This document shows positions 45,645 to 54,271 of a stretch of 64,000 bases of DNA, piece after piece. The notes beneath the pieces are model-generated. The model worked only from the letters and a program-made list of their open reading frames with translations. It did not search any database and was not told where the DNA came from. The number at the start of each line of letters is the position of its first letter. Within the stretch, counting starts at the first letter, position 1. A program made the translations under genes and the position numbers. The DNA comes from Catenovulum sediminis (GTDB lineage Bacteria > Pseudomonadota > Gammaproteobacteria > Enterobacterales > Alteromonadaceae): NCBI RefSeq assembly GCF_007289895.1, contig NZ_CP041660.1, forward strand, positions 4,030,001 through 4,094,000, given 5' to 3'.

Positions 45645-48600
45645 ATGAATATTGCACACGCAGCGCTTAAATATCAAAAACCACTTATCCTTATAATGCT
45701 GGTTTTAATCTTGTACGGCTTGTTTAGTTATTTCACCATACCTGCCCGAGAAGATCCTGAAATTACCATTCGCGAAGCCTTAGTGGTAACCCAATATCCG
45801 GGTATGTCTGCACAAAGGGTTGAAAACCTAATCACCAAAAAACTGGAAGAAAACATTCGTCAAATTCCGCAACTTGAGCGCATTCGTTCAACCTCTTCTA
45901 CGGGCAGCTCGGTTATTCATGTAGAAATAGCAGACCGCTATTTTGCGCTAGAAAATATCTGGCAAGATTTACGCAACAAAGTAAATGCGGCACAAGCTCA
46001 GTTGCCCGAAGGCACCTTACCCAGCCAGGTAAATGATGATTTTGGTGATGTTGCCATCATCACCTTAGCACTCACATCTGATGGCTTTTCAATGGGCCAA
46101 ATGAAAGATACCGCCGAACATATCAGAGATACCCTTTACGCAGTTGAAGGCACCAAAAAAATAGAAATTTTAGGCGTTCAGCAAGAACAAATTTTTATTG
46201 AAGTTGCGAATGTAAAACTGGCACAACTGGGCGTATCGCAGGCACAATTAGCCAGTGCATTACAAAATCAAAACATCATTCGCCCTGGCGGTTCAATCGA
46301 CACTGGCTTGCGTTCGCTAACAGTGGAGCCCAGTGGCAATTTTGATTCAATAGAAGCCATTGAAAATACGTTAATTTCACTACCTCAACTTGAACAACCT
46401 ATATTGCTACGAGATATTGCTGAAGTTACAAGAGCCTATATCGACCCGCCCGATAAAACAGCCTATTACAATGGTGAACCGGCACTGATATTTGCGATTT
46501 CAATGCTGTCTGGTTACAACGTAACCGAGTATAGCCCCAAAATAAAAAAGCAAATTGAGCAGATTCAGCAATCACTTCCAATTGGATTATCGTTAGACAT
46601 TGCAACCTACCAAGCAGATCAGGTAGAAAAAACTGTTTATGGTGTATCCATAAACGTGATACAAACACTGGTCATTGTGCTGGTTGTAGTGATGCTATTT
46701 TTAGGTGTAAGAACAGGTTTGATCGTTGGTAGCATCGTCCCCTGCGTAATGTTAATCACTCTTGCCGTGATGAATTTGTACGGATTAAATTTAGAGCGCA
46801 TGAGCCTAGCAACCCTGATAATTGCACTGGGTTTGCTGGTGGATAACGGCATTGTCATCGCAGAAGATTTTAAAAGCCGTATCGAAAACGGCACCGATCG
46901 TTTAAGTGCATTAAAAGAAGGCCCATCAGAACTTGCAATTCCATTGTTGAGCTCGTCCGCCAGCACCATCTTATTTTTTCTTCCCCTGATGTTAGCGCAG
47001 CACGTTGCGGGTGAATATACGCGCTCAATTTCATTGGTGATCTTAATTACCTTAATGACCAGTTGGTTATTAGCACTTACAGTTACACCGCTGTTGTGTT
47101 TTCATTTTTTAAAAGCGGGTAGCGCAAATCGCAGCAAAACAATTTCTAAATTACAAAATGTATACCCACGCGTTTTAAAACAAACATTAAATTACCGTAA
47201 GTCGGCTTTATGCTCCGCGCTGGCTTTACTTGTCGTAGCGATAGCGGCCATGCAAATAGTTGAACAACAGTTTTTTCCGGATTCCGACCGCGCTCAGGTA
47301 TTGATTAATTTTGAACTGGAAGCATCCAGTTCGAGCCGTGCGACCAACCAGACACTGCAAGATATTTTTGTGTGGTTAGATGACAAACAAAGCTTCCCGG
47401 AAATTGACTCCTACGCTGCGTATGGCGGTTTTGGTGGTCCTCGATTTGTGCTGTCGTTAACTCCGATGGATCCGGCTCAACATCGGGGTTTTATCGTATT
47501 AAACGTGAATGATGCAGAGAAAATTGATGCGCTGATTGAAAAACTCAGAGATGGCTTTTTAGCACGTTATCCTGTTTTACAAGCGCGCGTAAGCCGAATG
47601 TTTTTAGGCCCTTCTGATTCATCCGAGATAAAAATTCAGGTTAAAGGGCCAGACGCAGAAGTTATCTATGATAAAGCACAGCAAATTAAACAACTTCTAG
47701 CCAGCGTTAAAGGCACGATAGATATACGGGATGACTGGGAAAGCCGCATTACCTCAATCCAAGTTGAGATTGATCAACAAAGAGCAAGGCGTGCGGGTAT
47801 TACCTCACAAGATATCGCACAAACCCTGCAAGCTTATTTTAGCGGCGCAGAAATTACAGAATTTAGAGACGGCGATACCATTATTCCGATTATTTACCGG
47901 GCACAAACCGATGAGCGCAACAATTTAGACAGGTTGCGCACCATGAACGTTTATTCGACCAAAACCAACCGTTATGTGCCTCTGTTTCAAATCGCCGAAT
48001 TTTCACCCAAAAGTTATTTTTCGCGCATTCAACGTGAAAACCTCTTTAAAACGATATCGATAGAAGCACGTCACAGCCAAATGACTGCCGAGGATTTAAA
48101 AAAACAAATTGATCAAGCACTACAACAACTAAAAGACGATTTACCGCTCAATCATCAAATAGAATATGATGGCGTTATTAAAGAATCTAGCGAAGCACAA
48201 CAGGCACTAGCGGCCAATATGCCTTTGGTTTTAGCCGGTGTCATTATTTTATTGGTACTGCAATTTAACTCATTTAGGCGGCCTTTAATTATTATCATCA
48301 CAATTCCGCTTTCATTTATTGGTGCAGTCACCGGTTTGTTAATAATGCAAGCGCCATTTGGTTTTATGGTGTCTTTAGGTTTGTATAGTCTGGCGGGTAT
48401 TATTATTAATAACGCGATTGTGTTAATAGATAAAATAGACACCCTACGCAAACAAGACCAATCAGTTGAGCAAGCAATACATAACGCCTGTAAAAATCGC
48501 CTGCGCCCTATAACCATGACAACCGTTACAACGATACTGGGTTTAATGCCGCTGATACTCAGTAAAGACCCATTATTTTATGGCCTTGCCGTGGTACTGG

Positions 48601-48701
48601 CATTTGGTTTAGCGGTAGGTACAGTTTTAACACTGGGCATTGTACCGGTTTTATATGCCATGCTGTTTAATGACGAAGCTGATAAAAAACGATACAACTA
48701 A
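45645..48701 (+). CDS. RND efflux pump inner-membrane permease (AcrB/MdtB-like)
   Basis: A 1018-residue proton-driven exporter with twelve TM helices and two large periplasmic loops. Conserved elements include IPAREDPEITIREA near the N-terminus, the TM4 proton-relay motif GLLVDNGIVIAEDF with Asp residues, and FSRRPLIIIITIPLSFIGA-like TM segments. It belongs to the hydrophobe/amphiphile efflux group; substrates cannot be deduced. An ATG at 45645 follows a possible TTG at 45642. It is 15 bases after the adaptor gene, forming a two-gene operon without a local regulator gene. Confidence 0.94.
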   Translation: MNIAHAALKYQKPLILIMLVLILYGLFSYFTIPAREDPEITIREALVVTQYPGMSAQRVENLITKKLEENIRQIPQLERIRSTSSTGSSVIHVEIADRYFALENIWQDLRNKVNAAQAQLPEGTLPSQVNDDFGDVAIITLALTSDGFSMGQMKDTAEHIRDTLYAVEGTKKIEILGVQQEQIFIEVANVKLAQLGVSQAQLASALQNQNIIRPGGSIDTGLRSLTVEPSGNFDSIEAIENTLISLPQLEQPILLRDIAEVTRAYIDPPDKTAYYNGEPALIFAISMLSGYNVTEYSPKIKKQIEQIQQSLPIGLSLDIATYQADQVEKTVYGVSINVIQTLVIVLVVVMLFLGVRTGLIVGSIVPCVMLITLAVMNLYGLNLERMSLATLIIALGLLVDNGIVIAEDFKSRIENGTDRLSALKEGPSELAIPLLSSSASTILFFLPLMLAQHVAGEYTRSISLVILITLMTSWLLALTVTPLLCFHFLKAGSANRSKTISKLQNVYPRVLKQTLNYRKSALCSALALLVVAIAAMQIVEQQFFPDSDRAQVLINFELEASSSSRATNQTLQDIFVWLDDKQSFPEIDSYAAYGGFGGPRFVLSLTPMDPAQHRGFIVLNVNDAEKIDALIEKLRDGFLARYPVLQARVSRMFLGPSDSSEIKIQVKGPDAEVIYDKAQQIKQLLASVKGTIDIRDDWESRITSIQVEIDQQRARRAGITSQDIAQTLQAYFSGAEITEFRDGDTIIPIIYRAQTDERNNLDRLRTMNVYSTKTNRYVPLFQIAEFSPKSYFSRIQRENLFKTISIEARHSQMTAEDLKKQIDQALQQLKDDLPLNHQIEYDGVIKESSEAQQALAANMPLVLAGVIILLVLQFNSFRRPLIIIITIPLSFIGAVTGLLIMQAPFGFMVSLGLYSLAGIIINNAIVLIDKIDTLRKQDQSVEQAIHNACKNRLRPITMTTVTTILGLMPLILSKDPLFYGLAVVLAFGLAVGTVLTLGIVPVLYAMLFNDEADKKRYN

Positions 48702-48845
48702 ATGGATAACCCAAAAGCATACGCAAGGTGGCGAACATACACCTGAAGGGCAATACATGTTAGACAACAACAGTTTCAAAATTTCATCATAATTCGCCTG
48801 TATTCTTACCAGTCTTAAATCAATTACAACGGCGCAATGATTACT

Positions 48846-49895
48846 ATGACACTTTCCCATTCAAACTATACAAAAACTTGGCTGGTTTTAATATTGTTCT
48901 TATTTAGCCACACTGCACAATCAGAGTGGTTTAACTACAAAGGCCGGGTACAACTGGATTATGATAATACCCAGTTGAATAGTGAAGAAGTGACAGACAA
49001 ATCAGCGTACCGCCGTGTCTGGTTAAGTTTTTATGGCAGCGGTGATGACAAGGGAAAGGTCAAACTTAGCAACTGGAGTTACCTCGCTCGCTTTGATTTG
49101 CGAGCAGACGAATTTGATGATGACGCGGTTGTCGATTTAGTGGTCAGTTATTCAGGTTTGGGTAATGGGCGTAAGCTCACCTTAGGCCGACAAAAAACGC
49201 AATTTGGCATGAACTGGGTGACTGGAAATACCGCACTGACCTTTGCTGAGCGAAGTGGCGTTGCGAATTTTCATAAACTTGGCCGTATGGAAGGTATGAC
49301 GTATCAATCGTCTTTAGCTGAGCTAAAGTTTGGCGGTAAGATAAATTATTGGCTTGGGGTTTACGACAAATCCGACTTTAACGGTATTGCGACTGTAGGC
49401 CGAATGAGCTATTCGTATCAAATACAGCCTGCGCAATATGTGCACTTGGGGGGTGGCATTGCTGTAACGGGCGAAAAAAATCTCGCCAATCTTGAATTTA
49501 GCTATGGTTTCAATGCATTTCATTTGCAGTCAGAATATTTTACCGCAACTTACGATGACGCAAACCTAGACAATACGCACGGTGTTTATATTGAGGGTGG
49601 CTATTTTCTAGATGGCACATCGTCGCGGCCATATAAAAATGGAAAATACGGACGCTTTAAACCAAAAGCAAAATACGGCACACTTCAACTTATTGCTCGC
49701 ATAGAGCAAGGGGATGGCAACTTTAATCAGGTTGAGCTCGGTAATGCTGTCGAAGCGCGTGCATATTCACTGGGTTTAAATTGGTACTTAACGTCGCAAG
49801 CGTCGTTTATGTCAAGTTATATGTCCGCCGAACAAACTCAACAGCCGGAACATGACGGCCAAGAGTTACGCTTGCGTGGGCAGTTTGTGTTTTAG
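48846..49895 (+). CDS. Outer-membrane porin, phosphate-selective porin O/P type
   Basis: About 349 residues with a signal peptide (hydrophobic WLVLILFLFSHTAQS). The mature part is a beta barrel with alternating aromatic/polar strands, e.g. YKGRVQLDYDNTQLN, RRVWLSFYGSG and TLGRQKTQFGMNWVTGN, and ends with a C-terminal phenylalanine (LRLRGQFVF), the outer-membrane insertion signal. The overall plan resembles OprO/OprP-like porins, but substrate specificity cannot be stated. It follows the RND operon by 135 bases. Confidence 0.82.
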   Translation: MTLSHSNYTKTWLVLILFLFSHTAQSEWFNYKGRVQLDYDNTQLNSEEVTDKSAYRRVWLSFYGSGDDKGKVKLSNWSYLARFDLRADEFDDDAVVDLVVSYSGLGNGRKLTLGRQKTQFGMNWVTGNTALTFAERSGVANFHKLGRMEGMTYQSSLAELKFGGKINYWLGVYDKSDFNGIATVGRMSYSYQIQPAQYVHLGGGIAVTGEKNLANLEFSYGFNAFHLQSEYFTATYDDANLDNTHGVYIEGGYFLDGTSSRPYKNGKYGRFKPKAKYGTLQLIARIEQGDGNFNQVELGNAVEARAYSLGLNWYLTSQASFMSSYMSAEQTQQPEHDGQELRLRGQFVF

Positions 49896-49897
49896 TA

Positions 49898-50269
49898 TCA
49901 TTTGGCAAATACCACATAAGACGCTAATACCAGCATTACAGAAGTTACCGGGGCCCAGATGAGTCGTTCTATTCTGGATGGGGTGATCCAATTTAGAATC
50001 GTGCTTAACACTTGCACCACAAGTGCGGCATAAGCGGTCCACACCGGCCAGAATGGTGTCATTCCTGCTGCCGAGGCTATCCCCGCCCCCATACAAAGCA
50101 GCAACAGCACGGACAACGCGGCAGCTAATCGTCCAGTAAGCGGCAGTGTACGTTCATGTTGTCCACCTTGAGTGATTCGTCCCCAGGGGGCACCAGCAAT
50201 TAGACAAAACTGAAAGAATATCAAGCCGGCAATGATTATCAGATATGCAAGCGTGGCAATTTGAATCAT
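49898..50269 (-). CDS. Four-helix membrane protein of unknown function
   Basis: A 123-residue integral membrane protein with four predicted helices (IQIATLAYLIIIAGLIFFQF; RLAAALSVLLLLCMGAGIAS; VWTAYAALVVQVLSTIL; VTSVMLVLASYVVF). It has no motif I recognise. The start at 50269 gives an N-terminal hydrophobic helix; the longer frame to 50332 adds a basic stretch. Its composition is a little GC-richer than its neighbours. It converges with the porin gene, two bases apart. Confidence 0.7.
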   Translation of the reverse strand: MIQIATLAYLIIIAGLIFFQFCLIAGAPWGRITQGGQHERTLPLTGRLAAALSVLLLLCMGAGIASAAGMTPFWPVWTAYAALVVQVLSTILNWITPSRIERLIWAPVTSVMLVLASYVVFAK

Positions 50270-50392
50270 AAATACATCTTCAGTTGTGCGCATACGGGCA
50301 GACATAATAAGCCTGTACAACCGATAAAGCATTAATAAATAATGTGACCCTGTTCAACATAAAGCGTTTTAATCATTAGCCATTATTAAACA

Positions 50393-50581
50393 TCAGGCTT
50401 TCCAGTAGCCTGATGCATAAGTTTGCTTTTCCGAATAACCAGGTATCCCTTTTACATATTGATTAATTGCTCTTACTTGTCTGATTTCTCCTGCAATAAA
50501 TATCGCTGGTTGACCTTCTAACCAAGATGTATTTTGCACCGCCTGCAGCAGTTCATTTTTTGTGACGTCAGAGTTAATTAT
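50393..50581 (-). pseudogene. C-terminal fragment of a siderophore-interacting protein
   Basis: The reverse frame encodes about 62 residues ending EKQTYASGYWKA, preceded by QPAIFIAGEIRQVRAINQYV. This matches the C-terminus of siderophore-interacting flavoproteins, which reduce ferric siderophores. The N-terminal FAD-binding part is missing, and upstream the sequence changes at ~50581-50610 into a marR fragment on the other strand. It is almost certainly non-functional. Confidence 0.7.
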
Positions 50582-50606
50582 CCATTTGATAACAAAAATA
50601 CCAAAC

Positions 50607-50792
50607 CCTGGTGACAACCGAAGTCAGTTATTGTTATTAACGCAAGACGGTGAAAGAATACAGGCAAGTTTGGCTAAACTCACAAAACGCGCTGAGCAAG
50701 TTATGATGGACGGAATAACTGAAGCAGACATGCAGACCTTCTATGCAGTTGCTCAAAAAATGGCTAAAAATCTAGAAGAAAGTCACACTTAA
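50607..50792 (+). pseudogene. C-terminal fragment of a MarR-family regulator
   Basis: About 61 codons: DNRSQLLLLTQDGERIQASL, then KLTKRAEQVMMDGITEADMQ, resemble the wing and C-terminal dimerisation helices of MarR proteins. The helix-turn-helix part is missing. It lies head-to-head with the siderophore-interacting fragment, so a deletion probably removed the 5' halves of a divergent gene pair. Confidence 0.6.
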
Positions 50793-50977
50793 TATCAGTA
50801 GAAGATGAATGCCTGAGAATTCGTTGTTAAATTGACGAAACTCGTGCCTTGTTAGTTAGTGTTGCAGCTTTTGCCGCACATAATCATGTTGAACTAAGCC
50901 GCTGCGCGGAGTCGTAAACCTCACCATTTGAGCCACACTTACCTATGGATTAACAACCAATCTGGAGGTAAGTCACC

Positions 50978-51808
50978 ATGAATAAATTAATCCAACAAGT
51001 CGCCTTAGAAATAGAATATCGAGGGTATGCAGATAAAACCCGAGAAACCTATTGTCAGCATTTGCAGCAAATTGAAAATTATTTAGGTAAGCCGTTAGAC
51101 CAAACAACAGAGCAAGATTTAAATTGTTATTTTGCTAGCCCTGAAGTCCACAGATTATCGCGCTCAAGTGTGCTCATTAAAGTGAACAGTTTAAACTTCT
51201 TGTTTAAATATGTTCTTCATAAATCCTTTACCATTGATGTTGTGGTGCCTAAACAACGCCCGAAGCTACCTATATACTTAACAAGAGAAGAAATAAAGTG
51301 CGTCATACAACAGTGCACCGACTTGCGCATTAAAACCATGGTGATATTGACCTATGCTTGTGGTCTGAGATTAAGTGAGTTGACCCAAGTAAAAGTACAG
51401 AATATTGATGGCCAAAGAAAAACCATACTAATAGAGCGTGGAAAAGGCGGTAAATCAAGGTACGTCGTCGTGCCTGAAAGTGCCTTACAACAACTCAGGA
51501 TATACTGGAAAATGTATCATCCCAGTACATGGTTGTTTTATTCGTTACGTGATTTTACAACACCGATAGGCAAAACAACCTTCTCGAAAGCGCTACGTAG
51601 AGTGGCAAAAGAATTGGGCATGGAAAATAGATTAAGTGCCCATAAACTGCGTCATGCCTACGCTACACACCAACTAGAATCAGGCATGCCATTGCACCAG
51701 CTACAACATCAACTTGGACACAGTGATATAAAGACCACACAAACATATTTACACTGGTTACCAGAATTAGGTCACGGTGGCGTTGATTTACTGGCGAGTA
51801 TGAGGTGA
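50978..51808 (+). CDS. Tyrosine recombinase of an IS91-like element
   Basis: A 276-residue phage-integrase-type recombinase. The N-terminal SAM-like DNA-binding domain (YCQHLQQIENYLGKPLDQTT) precedes a catalytic domain with YACGLRLSELTQVKV (first Arg), SAHKLRHAYATHQLESG (HxLRH) and LGHSDIKTTQTYLHW (LGH plus the Tyr nucleophile). It is not an integron integrase: the IntI-specific extra helix is absent. A GGAGGT site precedes the ATG. The transposase gene follows after three bases, the arrangement seen in some two-gene IS91 relatives. Confidence 0.87.
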   Translation: MNKLIQQVALEIEYRGYADKTRETYCQHLQQIENYLGKPLDQTTEQDLNCYFASPEVHRLSRSSVLIKVNSLNFLFKYVLHKSFTIDVVVPKQRPKLPIYLTREEIKCVIQQCTDLRIKTMVILTYACGLRLSELTQVKVQNIDGQRKTILIERGKGGKSRYVVVPESALQQLRIYWKMYHPSTWLFYSLRDFTTPIGKTTFSKALRRVAKELGMENRLSAHKLRHAYATHQLESGMPLHQLQHQLGHSDIKTTQTYLHWLPELGHGGVDLLASMR

Positions 51809-51811
51809 ATT

Positions 51812-52897
51812 ATGAAACCACTTCATCTAGCTGACATCCTTAATCAAGGCTTAGCGGACTATCAGCAAACGCATAAAATGAGTGTGCAGCAAAAGCGGGT
51901 ATGCGACCATATTCAATCGTGCCGAACGGGCGAGCTTGGATATCAAAAGTGGCAATGTGACCAATGTGGGCATCAAACTGAAATTGGCTGTAGCTGCCGC
52001 GATAGACATTGCCCAAGATGTCAGGGTACAACCACTGAAGACTGGGTCGACAAGCAAAGCGAAAATTTATTGCCGTGCAGCTATTTTCATTTAGTCTTTA
52101 CCTTGCCACATGAGCTCAACCTGATTGCACAATATAACGCCAAGCCTCTGTATCAAAGTCTATTTAAAGCCGTGTGGCAAACCTTAAACAAATTTGCCAA
52201 CAACCGGCAGCACGGGCAATTGGGTATGACCTGTGTGTTACACACTTGGGGCCAAAACTTAAGTCAGCATATTCACTTGCACTGTTTAATACCAGCTGGG
52301 AGTTTAAGTACAAAGCAACAATGGCAAAGCGTTAATAAAAATTACCTTTACCCAGTGAAAGCATTATCCACAGTCTTTAAAGGCAAAATGTTGGCAGAGC
52401 TAAAAGCTCAGAATGTGAATTTAAACAGCTTAAACATTCCACAAAAATGGTGTGTGTACGCCAAACCCTGCTTAAGCCACAGCCAGCAATTGCTAAGTTA
52501 TCTGGCGAGGTATACCCGAAAAGGCGTGATGTCAGAATCAAGGTTGGTTAAACATACAACCCACTCAGTGAGTTTTAAATACAAAGACTATCGGGATAAT
52601 AACCAAAATAAAGTCATGACGCTTGATACAGAGGAATTTATCCGGCGGTATTTACAACACATACTGCCTAAAGGCTTAATGCGAGTACGCCATTATGGAT
52701 TTTTAGCCAATGCTTGTCGCAGGCGTAAAGTGAAGCTAATCAAAGCACAATGTAAAACAGGCAAACCCTGTACAACAAAGCCAAAATCAGACAAAAAAAT
52801 GCATTGGCCGTGCACAGAGTGTCAGGTAGGTGAGCTAAAGCTGGTGAGTATTTTATTACCAAGTCGAAAGTTAATAGAGCCGGTACTAACTGGCTGA
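51812..52897 (+). CDS. IS91-family HUH transposase
   Basis: A 361-residue rolling-circle transposase. The N-terminal zinc-finger cysteines are in CDQCGHQTEIGCSCRDRHCP and CQGTT; the HUH nuclease histidines in HIHLHCLIPAG; and the tyrosines used for strand cleavage in YLARYTRKGVM. The C-terminal region ends with a CxxC pair (WPCTECQVGELKLVSI). All family hallmarks are intact, so the protein may be active. A fragment of a divergent relative lies at 62285-62502. Confidence 0.9.
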   Translation: MKPLHLADILNQGLADYQQTHKMSVQQKRVCDHIQSCRTGELGYQKWQCDQCGHQTEIGCSCRDRHCPRCQGTTTEDWVDKQSENLLPCSYFHLVFTLPHELNLIAQYNAKPLYQSLFKAVWQTLNKFANNRQHGQLGMTCVLHTWGQNLSQHIHLHCLIPAGSLSTKQQWQSVNKNYLYPVKALSTVFKGKMLAELKAQNVNLNSLNIPQKWCVYAKPCLSHSQQLLSYLARYTRKGVMSESRLVKHTTHSVSFKYKDYRDNNQNKVMTLDTEEFIRRYLQHILPKGLMRVRHYGFLANACRRRKVKLIKAQCKTGKPCTTKPKSDKKMHWPCTECQVGELKLVSILLPSRKLIEPVLTG

Positions 52898-53077
52898 AAC
52901 TTTTAAGGCAATAAAGCCCATAAAAAACAAAGCCCATTGGGTTGGGTTAGACCTTTCTGTGCATATTAAAAATAAAGTTGCAAAAAATGACCAAATTAGC
53001 TTAAATTACCGTTAATTCAATGCGCAAACTCAAGTTTAATGGATTGAAAAATGCTAACAACAAGGAGATTACCTGTC

Positions 53078-53194
53078 ATGCCAACTGAGCTTAAAAAAGC
53101 AAATTCCTATAGCATAAATCAAACCAGACAACCGTGTTGTTTGCCCGTTCAACAAATGATTCATTCACACAAACTACGTGTGCATGAATACTAA
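53078..53194 (+). CDS. 38-codon ORF in the IS91-like tail, conserved in both copies
   Basis: An ORF with AAGGAG ten bases upstream, starting MPTELKKANSYSINQTRQPC and ending KLRVHEY. It has a CC pair and basic residues, no membrane segment and no family I know. The same 38 codons are identical in the inverted copy at 61989-62105, although the neighbouring transposase sequence has diverged clearly. This points either to recent recombination of this piece or to selection on it. Its last 17 codons overlap an attC-like hairpin. Confidence 0.5.
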   Translation: MPTELKKANSYSINQTRQPCCLPVQQMIHSHKLRVHEY

Positions 53195-53204
53195 AGCGTT
53201 TTAT
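53147..53204 (+). repeat. attC-like site at the end of the IS91 tail (left copy)
   Basis: GTTCAAC (R''-type box) is followed by ATTCATTCACAC, a short loop, and GTGTGCATGAAT, then GCGTT. The inverted arms differ by one base. The right box GTTTTAT deviates from GTTRRRY. The layout is that of a short attC; it could instead be a hairpin used by the IS91-like transposase. Confidence 0.5.
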
Positions 53205-53222
53205 ATATAAGGAAATTTTCAG

Positions 53223-53594
53223 CTGTCATCCGTTCAGATATCGCGCTTTATTATTAGTTTTAGCTGGCTTTACCATGGAATATTTCCTAAGCTGATCCAC
53301 ATTGCACCACTTGAGCGATTTTTGACGGCAAGTTTGGGGTTTTCAAATGAAATATCGGATTTACTTACCCAATTGGCAGGTGTTGGAGAAGTTGTATTTG
53401 GTGTTGTTCTCTTTATTTTTTATCGTTCTAAAGCTATTTTAATTTTAAATATTGCAGCTTTAGTTGGTTTAATATTATTCGTCGCTATGTTACAGCCTCA
53501 GTTATTAGTTGAAACATTTAACCCCGTGACAACTAATATTCCAATAATCGGGTTGAGCATTATTTTACTGAATAATTTAAAGCACACCGGGTAA
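53223..53594 (+). CDS. DoxX-like membrane protein with disrupted start
   Basis: The frame encodes about 122 residues with four membrane helices, starting SSVQISRFIISFSWLYHG and including PKLIHIAPLERFLTASLG and VTTNIPIIGLSIILLNN, as in DoxX-like proteins. No ATG, GTG or TTG stands at the expected beginning; the frame opens after a stop at 53208, just past the IS91-tail end, and only CTG at 53223 is placed after AAGGA. A TTG at 53322 would remove the first helix. The upstream insertion probably replaced the original start. A shorter, deleted copy lies at 62533-62692. Confidence 0.65.
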   Translation: MSSVQISRFIISFSWLYHGIFPKLIHIAPLERFLTASLGFSNEISDLLTQLAGVGEVVFGVVLFIFYRSKAILILNIAALVGLILFVAMLQPQLLVETFNPVTTNIPIIGLSIILLNNLKHTG

Positions 53595-53777
53595 AGTTTA
53601 TCATGCCAATAACAGACATTGGCCTTGGCTTATTTAACGGCAAGTGATCTAACAAAGCGGACATTGGCTTCGAATTTTGTTTAGTCTTTTCTGTGCTAAA
53701 AGTGGAAGCTCAAGCGTGGGTTATTTAATGTCGGCTATCGGATATTTAGCTGACTCAAGCAAAAGATGCGCAAAAAA

Positions 53778-53831
53778 ATTTAACGCTTATGGCACGGGCG
53801 AGGAACGAGCCCCGTGCCATACTTGTTACAA
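53778..53831 (-). repeat. attC recombination site after the NUDIX cassette
   Basis: On the minus strand GTAACAAG leads into ATGGCACGGG, a small loop and CCCGTGCCAT, ending AGCGTTAAAT; GTTAAAT fits GTTRRRY exactly. The stop codon of the NUDIX gene lies inside the left box, as is usual for cassettes. Length is 54 bp. Confidence 0.8.
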
Positions 53832-54257
53832 GTTTACCCTTTGGCACAGTTCCCAAAGAGCGATTTTATTTGAATCATATCTCAGCAATGTATCCGCAGT
53901 TACGGTGGAAACCCATCGCAGCTCAGAATGCTCTTCAGAATTAACGGCAGTTCCAGTTACTTCAGTGGCGAAAGCAAATTCAGGGATGACATAAACGTTT
54001 CCACCCCAATGCTCATGTCCCTTATAGAAAATTTTAGGCAGCATAACTTTACTATCTAACTGCAACCAATTAGTACCGATCATGCCAGATTCTTCACTTA
54101 GTTCACGCTTAGCAGCTTCAATCGGACTTTCTTGATCTTCACCGCCGCCTGATATTGCCTGCCATGACCCATCGTCGGACCGCTGACCAATAAGCACTTC
54201 AATCTCGTTACCAGCTCGTCGATAGGGGAAAACAATAACTTGGAATGGTGCTCTCAT
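53826..54257 (-). CDS. NUDIX hydrolase (gene cassette)
   Basis: A 143-residue NUDIX enzyme, which hydrolyses nucleoside diphosphates linked to another moiety. The NUDIX box is complete: G-x5-E-x7-REUxEExGU in GGGEDQESPIEAAK followed by RELSEESGMI. The substrate is open; the sequence resembles dATP pyrophosphohydrolase-like members (RAPFQVIVFPYRR). As a cassette gene it ends inside an attC. Its start is 15 bases from the end of intron module A, which leaves no room for an ordinary promoter of its own. Confidence 0.9.
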   Translation of the reverse strand: MRAPFQVIVFPYRRAGNEIEVLIGQRSDDGSWQAISGGGEDQESPIEAAKRELSEESGMIGTNWLQLDSKVMLPKIFYKGHEHWGGNVYVIPEFAFATEVTGTAVNSEEHSELRWVSTVTADTLLRYDSNKIALWELCQRVNL

Positions 54258-54271
54258 ACTTCCTACTTGGT

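Larger units (their letters stand above)
50890..53200 (+). mobile_element. IS91-like element with tyrosine recombinase, transposase and conserved tail
   Basis: Two adjacent genes (recombinase 50978-51808, HUH transposase 51812-52897) are followed by a ~300-base non-transposase tail (52898-53200). The tail recurs in inverted, partly diverged form at 61985-62502 next to a fragment of a related transposase, so tail and transposase travel together. The right end is placed near 53200, where the two copies stop matching. The left end is a guess from the start of the AT-poor leader. IS91-type elements move as single strands by rolling-circle replication. Confidence 0.72.

Noticed and set aside
50978-51808. 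Tyrosine recombinase as the integron integrase of the array
   Set aside because: It is fused in arrangement to an IS91-type transposase (three-base gap) and lacks the extra helix region expected of IntI; it also points away from any attI-like site.
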